From the NCBI GenBank assembly GCA_010031845.1, contig RGYX01000014.1:1-11551 (forward strand): DNA of 11,551 nt. The letters run 5' to 3'. Shown one piece after another: positions 5,464-11,551 of this stretch. A program made the translations under genes and the position numbers. The notes beneath the pieces were generated by a model. That model did not search any database, was not told the origin of the DNA, and saw only the letters and a program-made list of their open reading frames with translations. Each line of letters starts with the position of its first letter. Positions within the stretch are counted from its first letter, which is position 1. Source of the stretch: Verrucomicrobiota bacterium. GTDB taxonomy: Bacteria; Verrucomicrobiota; Verrucomicrobiia; Methylacidiphilales; Verrucolacustridaceae.

Positions 5464-6303
5464 TCACCCCATTCGGCGTAAAGCATCGGCCAGCTGATTG
5501 ATCAGCGCCGTGTAGCTCGTCCATCGGGCGTCCGGTTTTTTGGCCAAACACTTATCCAGGGTAACGACTGTCTGTTCCTGGGCATTTGTGCAGAAGCTTC
5601 GCAGGGGCGGGGGGCGGTCAGAAATGTGTCTGCGAGCCACTTCCTCGGCGGTCTCGGCCTCGAAAGGGGGGCGACCGGCGATCGCTTGGTACAGGGTGGC
5701 TCCCAGCGAATAGATATCGCTTCGAATGTCCTCAGGTTCGCGTAGGAGTCTTTCCGGCGATACATAATAGGGCGTTCCCCAAATTTCGTCCTGTTGACCG
5801 AGGGCAGAGCGGGCTCCGGCTGCCAGTCCAAAATCGGCCAATTTGGGAATATCCCCCCGCCCAAAAAGAATATTGCCTGGTTTGATGTCCCGGTGGATCA
5901 AGCCGGTTTCCTCGTTGGCAAATTGGAGGGCGGAAGCAATCCCGAGGCCGATTTCCAGAACTTCCGGCTCTGAAAGCTTGCCGAGCCTATTCAGACGTTC
6001 TTCCAGGCTCGGCTGATCGAGATGCTCCATGACGAGATACAGACGTCCCTCATGCTCCCCCAAGGTGAAAACACGGATGATATTGGGATGAGCCAGGGAG
6101 GCCGTGACCTCGACCTCTTCCAGAAACTTTCGGGAAAATTCGGGGTCGTGACTAAGATCCGCACGAAGAATCTTGAGCGCCACGTTTCGATTGAGGCCGG
6201 TATCCTTGGCCAGATATACGGTGCCCATGCCGCCTTGCCCAAGCTCTTTTTCGATTCGGTAATTCCCGAAGTTCGGCGTTGCGAGAGTTGAGGTCGAATC
6301 CAC
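5464..6303 (-). CDS. Hanks-type serine/threonine protein kinase, catalytic domain only
   Basis: This 279-aa protein is almost entirely one kinase domain (about 14-278) and should transfer phosphate from ATP to Ser/Thr of unknown targets in the cytoplasm. All key elements are present: glycine-rich loop [10 protein letters not shown] (21-30), Lys44 in VALK, the helix-C Glu (probably E63), HRDIKPGN (137-144, with catalytic Asp139, Lys141, Asn144), DFG (157-159), SPE (182-184), the Asp of RSDIYSLG (194-201) and the C-lobe Arg260. The HRD Arg suggests activation-loop control. There is no transmembrane segment, PASTA or other sensor domain, unlike most bacterial Hanks kinases of this type, so input must come from a partner. 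The start is GTG at 6303-6301, just ahead of the folded domain. It is divergent from the UDP-xylose synthase gene (80 bp between starts) and convergent with the pilin gene. No phosphatase is nearby. Confidence 0.94.
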   Translation of the reverse strand: MDSTSTLATPNFGNYRIEKELGQGGMGTVYLAKDTGLNRNVALKILRADLSHDPEFSRKFLEEVEVTASLAHPNIIRVFTLGEHEGRLYLVMEHLDQPSLEERLNRLGKLSEPEVLEIGLGIASALQFANEETGLIHRDIKPGNILFGRGDIPKLADFGLAAGARSALGQQDEIWGTPYYVSPERLLREPEDIRSDIYSLGATLYQAIAGRPPFEAETAEEVARRHISDRPPPLRSFCTNAQEQTVVTLDKCLAKKPDARWTSYTALINQLADALRRMG

Positions 6304-6383
6304 CGATCCAATTTGGTCGAATCAAGGGCGTTCGGCGAGTCCTATGGCTTGCATTTTTAGGGATTGAATCTAGGGCTTGGATC

Positions 6384-7334
6384 ATGCCGACCAGCGTGGT
6401 TACAGGCGGAGCGGGTTTTTTGGGATCCCACCTGATGGATCGTCTTTTGCAGGAGGGACATCAGGTCATTGCCATCGACAATCTATTGACGGGGAATGAA
6501 AGAAATCTCGACCATCTCCGTTCGGAAAAACGGTTTCGCTTTATACGGCACGATGTCACCAAGTTCATTTCCGTGGAGGGGTCGGTGGATTTCGTCTTCC
6601 ACTTTGCCTCACCGGCCAGCCCCATCGACTATCTCGAGCTTCCCATTCAAACCCTCAAGGTCGGGTCTTTGGGAACCCACAACGCCCTGGGCTTAGCCAA
6701 GGCCAAGGGGGCAGGATTCCTTTTGGCCTCCACCAGCGAGTGTTATGGAGATCCCTTGGTTCATCCCCAAAAGGAGGACTATTGGGGGAATGTGAATCCG
6801 ATCGGCCCTCGCGGAGTTTATGATGAAGCCAAGCGGTTTGCCGAGGCCATGACCATGGCTTATCACCGGTTCCATAAGGTCGACACAAAAATTGTCCGAA
6901 TTTTCAACACCTATGGGCCGAGAATGCGTCTGCGGGACGGGCGCGTGGTGCCGGCTTTTGTGGGGCAGGCACTCCGGGGTGAGCCTCTCACGATCTTTGG
7001 TGAGGGGAAACAGACCCGCAGCTTCTGTTTTGTCAGCGATTTGATTGATGGAATCTTTCGTCTTTCCCAATCGGACTTTCATGAACCGGTGAACATCGGA
7101 AACCCGGTGGAGTTGACCATCCTCGAGTTTGCGGAACGGATCCGTCGCATCACCGGAACCAAAAGTGAAATTGTAAAAAAACCTCTTCCCATCGACGACC
7201 CCAAGCAGCGACAACCGGATATATCCCGAGCCAAAAAAATTCTGGGCTGGGAGCCCAAGGTTTCGCTTGAGGAAGGCCTCCATAAAACGATTCCCTGGTT
7301 TCAGGCTAACTTGGATATCCCGGTCCAGCGCTGA
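6384..7334 (+). CDS. UDP-glucuronate decarboxylase (UDP-xylose synthase), SDR family
   Basis: The enzyme oxidises and decarboxylates UDP-glucuronate to UDP-xylose with bound NAD+, supplying xylose for surface glycans. The 316-aa product is a typical extended short-chain dehydrogenase: Rossmann motif GGAGFLGSH (8-16), FASPASP (74-80), STSECYGDP (116-124), [16 protein letters not shown] (136-151) containing the YxxxK pair Y146/K150, and [16 protein letters not shown] (208-223) whose Arg212 matches a conserved substrate-binding arginine. The [17 protein letters not shown] region is close to eukaryotic and bacterial UXS proteins and separates it from dTDP-glucose dehydratases. I chose ATG 6384 because it starts right at the Rossmann fold; the in-frame extension back to 6279 overlaps the divergent kinase start. 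It begins a three-gene unit with the protease and tsaD. Confidence 0.93.
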   Translation: MPTSVVTGGAGFLGSHLMDRLLQEGHQVIAIDNLLTGNERNLDHLRSEKRFRFIRHDVTKFISVEGSVDFVFHFASPASPIDYLELPIQTLKVGSLGTHNALGLAKAKGAGFLLASTSECYGDPLVHPQKEDYWGNVNPIGPRGVYDEAKRFAEAMTMAYHRFHKVDTKIVRIFNTYGPRMRLRDGRVVPAFVGQALRGEPLTIFGEGKQTRSFCFVSDLIDGIFRLSQSDFHEPVNIGNPVELTILEFAERIRRITGTKSEIVKKPLPIDDPKQRQPDISRAKKILGWEPKVSLEEGLHKTIPWFQANLDIPVQR

Positions 7335-7336
7335 AC

Positions 7337-8629
7337 GTGCCGAAATCCGCCCCCATTGTTCTTTTCTGTCTCTTGCTGGGGGCAGATTTCGGATCATCCC
7401 AAACGAACCCCACTACCCATTCCGTGGCGCAAGGGGAGGAGGGGCGGTATCGTAGTGCCCTGCTGTTTGCCAACGTGGTGGAGCTCGTTCGGGACGAGTA
7501 TTTGGACCCCCAAAAGACTGATTATGACAAGATGACCTATGCCGCCCTTCGGGGGCTTCTTTCTTCCCTGGATCCCCATAGCCAGTTTTTGGATCCCGAA
7601 GGTTACGCCATGATCCGGACCGAGACCGAGGGCCAATTCGGTGGGTTGGGCATATCCGTGGGCATGCTAGAGAATCAGCTGACCGTGAATGTTCCGATCG
7701 AGGGCGGACCTGCGTTCCGGACCGGTATTCTGCCGGGGGACCGGATCATGAAAATCGATGGGCAAGGAACGCAGAAAATGACCCTTGGGGAGGCGATTCG
7801 TAAGCTTAGAGGCAAACCGGGTGCGCCGGTTCAGCTTGCCATTTTCCGCCCCACGGAAGGTAAGGTTCTGGAGTTCTCCCTGATTCGCGAGATGATCCAG
7901 GTCCCTACCGTTACCGATGTCTCCCTGCTGCCGGATGAGATGACCCGTGGGGAAAAAATCGGCTATCTTCGAATCACGCAGTTTGGGGAGAAAACCGATA
8001 AGGAGTTTGATGCGGCCATTGCCCGACTGGAGAAAGATGGTGCAACCTCGCTCATCATGGATTTAAGGGATAATCCCGGAGGCTTGGTGGACGAGGCGGT
8101 GGAGATTGTCAGCCGCTTTGTCCCTGAAAAAACCATGGTCGTGGCTACGGAGGGCCGCAAGGGATCCGTGGGTCGGTTTGAGTATCTGTCCAAGGCTGCT
8201 CCACGCAAGATTCGCTGGCCTACCGTGGTTTTGGTCAATGGCAACACCGCCAGTGCAGCTGAAATTGTTTCGGGGGCTCTGCAGGATTTAGGCAAAGCAG
8301 TCATCGTGGGAGAAACCACGTTCGGGAAAGGCTCGGTGCAAACGGTGCAACCGGTGGATCGGTCGGTGGCCCCGGCAGTGGCGGTTCGATTGACCACGGC
8401 CCATTACACCACCCCCTCGCACCGAAAGATTCATGGGGTGGGTATTGAGCCGGATATTCTCGCCCGGATGACCAAAGGGGAGGAGCAGGCCCTTTATCGG
8501 ATTCGCAGCCCTGGTCTGAAGAGAGCGGGTGATTCCGAGGAGTCTGTCACCGACGAGCCTCTAGACCGGGCGGTGGACGCCTTAAGAGGTTGGAAAGTGT
8601 TTGTGCGGCGATCCATGGCAATGCGTTAA
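7337..8629 (+). CDS. ctpA: S41 family carboxy-terminal processing protease (Ctp/Prc type)
   Basis: These exported serine proteases trim or degrade envelope proteins from their C-termini. The 430-aa product begins with a signal peptide (MPKSAPIVLFCLLLGADFGSS), so it should act in the periplasm. A helical N-terminal domain (about 38-95) is followed by a PDZ domain (about 98-185, with FGGLGISVG and GILPGDRIMKIDG) and the S41 core. The catalytic Ser306 lies in NTASAAEI, Lys331 in FGKGSVQ and Gln335 four residues later, the Ser-Lys-Gln arrangement of CtpA proteases. MDLRDNPGG (241-249) is another family hallmark. The start is GTG at 7337, 2 bp after the stop of the UDP-xylose synthase gene, implying translational coupling. 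The C-terminus after about 395 is variable. Substrates are unknown. Confidence 0.93.
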   Translation: MPKSAPIVLFCLLLGADFGSSQTNPTTHSVAQGEEGRYRSALLFANVVELVRDEYLDPQKTDYDKMTYAALRGLLSSLDPHSQFLDPEGYAMIRTETEGQFGGLGISVGMLENQLTVNVPIEGGPAFRTGILPGDRIMKIDGQGTQKMTLGEAIRKLRGKPGAPVQLAIFRPTEGKVLEFSLIREMIQVPTVTDVSLLPDEMTRGEKIGYLRITQFGEKTDKEFDAAIARLEKDGATSLIMDLRDNPGGLVDEAVEIVSRFVPEKTMVVATEGRKGSVGRFEYLSKAAPRKIRWPTVVLVNGNTASAAEIVSGALQDLGKAVIVGETTFGKGSVQTVQPVDRSVAPAVAVRLTTAHYTTPSHRKIHGVGIEPDILARMTKGEEQALYRIRSPGLKRAGDSEESVTDEPLDRAVDALRGWKVFVRRSMAMR

Positions 8630-8635
8630 GGCTTT

Positions 8636-9670
8636 GTGGTGAAGAAAGTCTGTGCCTTGGGAATCGAGACCTCCTGCGACGAAACGGCGGTGGCCATGGT
8701 GGAAGCCACCGAACAAGGATGCACGGTCATCGCCGAGGAGTTGGCGACCCGACCGGAAGAACATGGACCGCTTGGGGGTATTGTTCCTGAGTTGACCGTT
8801 CGTCAACACCTCGAGCTTTTGCCACGCCTTACCTCACGAGTAAGGGAGAAAGCGGTTGGAAATGGCTTCTCCGTCGTTGGTGCCACCTCCGGTCCCGGGT
8901 TGGCTCCTGCCCTTTTGGTTGGATTGGCGTTCGGTAAAGCCTTGGCCTGGGCCGAAAAGAGTTCCTTTTATGCCATCAATCATCTGGAAGGACACCTTTA
9001 TAGCCCTTTCGTCTCTCAAGGAGATTGGCCGGTGTATCCTCATCTGGCCCTGATCGCCAGCGGAGGACATACGTTGCTGGTGGATGCGATCAGCTCCCAA
9101 GAGCGAAAAATCGTGGGAACCACTCGGGATGATGCCGCCGGAGAGGCTTTCGACAAATTGGCCCGCATGGTGGGTTTGGGATACCCCGGGGGGGCCGCCA
9201 TGGAAAAAGAGGCCCGAAAAGGTGAGGTCGGCAAATATTCCTTACCCCGACCGATGAAAGGTGCCGAAAGTTGTGACTTTAGTTTTAGTGGGCTCAAGAA
9301 TGCCGCCCGTCTTTTATTGGAAAAACAACCGGAGTTGGCCTTGCCCGGTTTGGATCGCCCTCATTTCTGTGCGGAGGCCCAAGCGGCCATTGCGGAATGC
9401 CTGGCTGATCGCTGTCGACAGGCGCTGGAAAAAACAGGACGCAAGGTCCTAACCCTCAGCGGGGGGGTCAGTGCCAACCGAACCGTATATCGGATGTTGG
9501 AAGAGGCGGCTCGGAGGTCTGGAGCCCAACTACTTGCTGCAGCAGAGGGATGGAACACCGATAACGCGGCCATGATCGCCGCAGTCACCGCACGCCGGGC
9601 TTTGGATCAAGCGGATTCTAACTGGGAGATGGACGCAGATCCTAGGTGGTCCCTGGCCCTTCGTCCTTAG
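8636..9670 (+). CDS. tsaD: tRNA N6-adenosine threonylcarbamoyltransferase
   Basis: TsaD transfers threonylcarbamoyl from TC-AMP to A37 of ANN-decoding tRNAs, working with TsaB and TsaE, and is essential in most bacteria. The 344-aa product shows ETSCDETAVAMV (11-22), INHLEGHLYS (114-123) with metal ligands H116 and H120, SGGHTLL (141-147), TRDDAAGEAFDKLARMVGLG (163-182), FSFSGLKNA (215-223), LSGGVSANR (274-282) and TDNAAMIA (308-315) with the third ligand D309. In the last motif the usual Cys before TDN is Asn. The start is GTG 8636 or the adjacent GTG 8639; AAGG at 8628-8631 is better spaced for the second. It lies 6 bp after the protease gene, so it is probably co-transcribed. Its last 29 bp overlap the 3' end of bioD on the other strand. 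tsaB and tsaE are not in the window. Confidence 0.96.
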   Translation: MVKKVCALGIETSCDETAVAMVEATEQGCTVIAEELATRPEEHGPLGGIVPELTVRQHLELLPRLTSRVREKAVGNGFSVVGATSGPGLAPALLVGLAFGKALAWAEKSSFYAINHLEGHLYSPFVSQGDWPVYPHLALIASGGHTLLVDAISSQERKIVGTTRDDAAGEAFDKLARMVGLGYPGGAAMEKEARKGEVGKYSLPRPMKGAESCDFSFSGLKNAARLLLEKQPELALPGLDRPHFCAEAQAAIAECLADRCRQALEKTGRKVLTLSGGVSANRTVYRMLEEAARRSGAQLLAAAEGWNTDNAAMIAAVTARRALDQADSNWEMDADPRWSLALRP

Positions 9671-10304
9671 GACATAACCAAGAGGGCAATCTCGTGGTGA
9701 ATTGAGCCTGGGGGGAAAGAAGAAATACCGGCAAGCCAGTTAGCTCTTCAATGATTTTGGGGTTGGTTCGGGAAGCTTCATCATCGGTAGCTTGGTACAG
9801 ATTTACGATAATTCCCAAAACCGGGAGTTGGGCTTGGCGAATGGAATCAACCGTCAGCAAAACGTGGTTAAGGGTTCCTAATCCAGCCCGGGCCACCAGG
9901 ATGACGGGAAGGTTTAGTTCCTGAGCCCATTCCCGAACTCCGTAATCCCTATCCAGAGGAACTCGCCAGCCTCCAACCCCTTCCACCAGAAAAGGGCCGG
10001 AATGCTTGGACTGAAGATGGTTGATATGCCTTCGGAGTCGCTCTTTGGGAAAGTCTTGTTGGTTCAATTTGCAGGCCACCCAAGGGGCCAACGCCGGTTG
10101 GAAGTGGATGGGATTTATTTCATCCAAGGACATGGTTCCCTCGGCGGCTTCGAAAAGAGCCTTCGCGTCAGATCGATCCCCAGAGGAAATGGGTTTTAAG
10201 GGAAGGGCGGGAAGTCCGGCTTGTCTGAGTGACCGTGTCCAAAAGGCAGTAAAGTAGGTCTTGCCCACTCCGGTGTCCGTTCCGGTGATAAAAACTCCCT
10301 TCAC
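9642..10304 (-). CDS. bioD: Dethiobiotin synthetase
   Basis: BioD closes the ureido ring of dethiobiotin from 7,8-diaminopelargonate, CO2 and ATP, the penultimate step of biotin synthesis. The 220-aa protein has the P-loop GTDTGVGKT (8-16), the substrate/phosphate-binding Lys37 in PLKPISSG, Asp46, and VEGVGGWRVPL (107-117) with Glu108, in the positions expected for the family. The start is GTG at 10304; it overlaps the bioA stop as GTGA, so the two genes are translationally coupled. The final codons overlap the end of tsaD by 29 bp tail-to-tail, and the C-terminal tail after about 200 (PSWLCPKDEGPGTT) looks variable, so it may have arisen by read-through into tsaD. Identity is strong. Confidence 0.95.
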   Translation of the reverse strand: MKGVFITGTDTGVGKTYFTAFWTRSLRQAGLPALPLKPISSGDRSDAKALFEAAEGTMSLDEINPIHFQPALAPWVACKLNQQDFPKERLRRHINHLQSKHSGPFLVEGVGGWRVPLDRDYGVREWAQELNLPVILVARAGLGTLNHVLLTVDSIRQAQLPVLGIIVNLYQATDDEASRTNPKIIEELTGLPVFLLSPQAQFTTRLPSWLCPKDEGPGTT

Positions 10305-11551
10305 GCTGGTATCTCTTTTCGGAGCCCTTGATCCAACGAGGCGACCATGCCCTCAATTTCCTCGTCGGTAGAACAAAACGGAGGCATCAGGACCAGCACA
10401 TCACCAATTGGGCGGGTGAGCAGACCAAACTCCTGGGCCGCCCGACAGATTCTGGCTCCCCGCCTTTCCTTGCTAGAGAATCGGGCCCGGGTATTGCGAT
10501 TGGCCACAATCTCGATCGCCAGAATGGCTCCCTCTTGCCGCACATCTCCCACATGGGGATGCTGCCAAAACTTCTTGGAAAGCTGCCGCAAGGTCTGTGA
10601 AACGCGATTCCTTTGCTTTTCCCCCTCCAGTTCCGACAAGAGACTGAGGTTGGCTGAGGCCACCGCACATCCCAAGGGATTGGCGGTATAACTGTGCCCA
10701 TGGAAGAAGGTTTTTTCCGGTTCTCCCACGAAGGAGGCAAAGATTTCCTCCGTGGTGAGGGTGGCCGCCAAGGGCAGGTAACCGCCGGTTAATCCTTTGG
10801 CCAAGGCGACCACATCCGGCATCACCGCCTCGGAGTGAGCTGCGAGGGCGGCTCCAGTGCGGTGGCATCCCGTCAAAACCTCATCAAAGAGCACCTTGGC
10901 TCCGACTTTCCGGGCTGCAGCCGCTGTTCTTTGGGCATATCCCTCCGGGTGCATGATCATTCCGGCCGCTCCCTGGACTTTGGGCTCCAGTACCCAGGCT
11001 GCCAAGCGGTCGCCCGCTTTTTGGATCTCTTCTTCGGCTAGAGCCGCACACTCAAAATTACATTTTCGGTAGTGGCGAGCGTCGTCCAGTTGGGGTTTGG
11101 CTTGGTTGAAGGGACATCGGTAACAGGCCGGAGTCATTACCTTGCGGGTGGGGAACAGAAAAGGCTGATAAGGGTGATGGAAGGCTTCGCTTTTTCCCAG
11201 ACTCATGGCTCCGATCGTATCGCCATGATAGGCGCCGTCGGGGGATATAAACTCTCTTCTTTGGGGTTCTCCGCTTTGGGAAAAACCCTGGAGGATCATT
11301 TTAAGGCCCGCCTCCATGGCGGTGGAGCCGTCATCCGAGAAGAAAACCCGATTGAGTTTGGGATGCAAATCGGGGTGGTTGGTGAAGGAGACAAGTTCCG
11401 AGGCCAAACGTGCCGCGGGCTCATGGGTTAGGCCCAAGAAGGAGGAATGGGCGATCCGACCCAGTTGGTCAAATACGGCCGCATCCAATCTGGGATGACG
11501 ATGGCCATGAAGGTTGGTCCAAATGGAGGCGTTGCCATCCAGATACCGCTT
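10301..11551 (-). CDS. bioA: Adenosylmethionine-8-amino-7-oxononanoate aminotransferase, 5' end missing
   Basis: BioA is the PLP enzyme that moves the amino group of S-adenosylmethionine onto 7-keto-8-aminopelargonate, making 7,8-diaminopelargonate, the substrate of BioD. The frame is open to the right edge, so 416 residues are visible and the true start lies outside; the first visible residues, KRYLDGNASIWTNLHGHRHP, match the conserved N-terminal substrate-binding region. An apparent TTG start at 11488 is therefore internal. Visible-part motifs are FFSDDGSTAMEAGLKM (70-85), DGAYHGDT (105-112), FDEVLTG (222-228) with the PLP-pyridine Asp223, the PLP-binding lysine in LAKGLTGG (codon at 10798-10796) and FFHGHSYTANPLGCA. 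An internal Cys set (CYRC, then CNFEC 18 residues later) sits mid-protein. It is coupled to bioD through GTGA. Upstream genes are out of view. Confidence 0.95.
   Translation of the reverse strand, partial: KRYLDGNASIWTNLHGHRHPRLDAAVFDQLGRIAHSSFLGLTHEPAARLASELVSFTNHPDLHPKLNRVFFSDDGSTAMEAGLKMILQGFSQSGEPQRREFISPDGAYHGDTIGAMSLGKSEAFHHPYQPFLFPTRKVMTPACYRCPFNQAKPQLDDARHYRKCNFECAALAEEEIQKAGDRLAAWVLEPKVQGAAGMIMHPEGYAQRTAAAARKVGAKVLFDEVLTGCHRTGAALAAHSEAVMPDVVALAKGLTGGYLPLAATLTTEEIFASFVGEPEKTFFHGHSYTANPLGCAVASANLSLLSELEGEKQRNRVSQTLRQLSKKFWQHPHVGDVRQEGAILAIEIVANRNTRARFSSKERRGARICRAAQEFGLLTRPIGDVLVLMPPFCSTDEEIEGMVASLDQGLRKEIPA

Noticed and set aside
6279..6383. 35-residue N-terminal extension of UDP-xylose synthase
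   Set aside because: It overlaps the divergent kinase start and has no homology-like features. ATG 6384 begins directly at the Rossmann fold.
6693..7397. Minus-strand open frame opposite UDP-xylose synthase (234 aa)
   Set aside because: It is antisense to a complete enzyme frame with all its motifs; no domain or start context supports it.
7963..8397. Minus-strand open frame opposite the S41 protease core
   Set aside because: It is a shadow of a conserved catalytic domain with a Ser/Thr/Ala-rich composition typical of antisense frames.
11488..11488. TTG as the start of bioA
   Set aside because: The frame stays open to the window edge and the 21 codons before it encode the conserved RYLDGNASIW/NLHGHRHP region, so the true start is outside.
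1..11551. tRNA, rRNA, CRISPR arrays, insertion sequences, prophage or defence genes
   Set aside because: No repeat-spacer pattern, transposase, integrase, tRNA-like fold or toxin-antitoxin pair was seen. All larger stretches are covered by ordinary chromosomal genes.

Overview
The window reads as a chromosomal housekeeping segment of a Gram-negative bacterium, most likely from the PVC group and probably Verrucomicrobiota. Reasons for that placement (inference from style, not from a marker search): a lone prepilin-like protein of the type abundant in that phylum, a secreted outer-membrane barrel resembling the DUF6268 families, a stand-alone Hanks-type kinase, GC-rich coding DNA, and frequent GTG/TTG starts with weak or no Shine-Dalgarno sites. 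I see no rRNA, tRNA, CRISPR, insertion sequence or phage signature. Coding density is very high.

Layout: (1) 1-1013, minus strand: rpsO followed by the 5' part of pnp, the classic S15-PNPase pair, running off the left edge. (2) 1033-3798, plus strand: three exported proteins in a row, namely an unrecognised secreted protein, a probable outer-membrane beta-barrel and a periplasmic FKBP-type prolyl isomerase. The first starts only 19 bp from the divergent rpsO start. (3) 3805-4836, minus: queA (queuosine biosynthesis), convergent with the FKBP gene. (4) 4851-5456, plus: a type IV pilin-like protein that has no ATG, GTG or TTG at which its leader peptide could begin. (5) 5464-6303, minus: a cytosolic Ser/Thr protein kinase that is little more than a catalytic domain. 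(6) 6384-9670, plus: a tight three-gene unit of UDP-glucuronate decarboxylase (UDP-xylose synthase), an S41 carboxy-terminal processing protease and tsaD (tRNA t6A synthesis), with gaps of 2 and 6 bp. (7) 9642-11551, minus: bioD and bioA (biotin synthesis), coupled by a GTGA overlap. bioD overlaps the tail of tsaD tail-to-tail by 29 bp, and bioA runs off the right edge.

The genes form several short units with alternating direction rather than one system. Themes are translation and RNA (rpsO, pnp, queA, tsaD), envelope and secretion (secreted protein, barrel, FKBP, pilin, Ctp protease, UDP-xylose for surface polysaccharide) and biotin synthesis. I found no convincing undescribed multi-gene system. 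The observations most worth checking are the pilin without a canonical start, the unknown secreted protein head-to-head with rpsO, the perfect 10-bp AT hairpin after it, and -10-like boxes lying almost on top of start codons.
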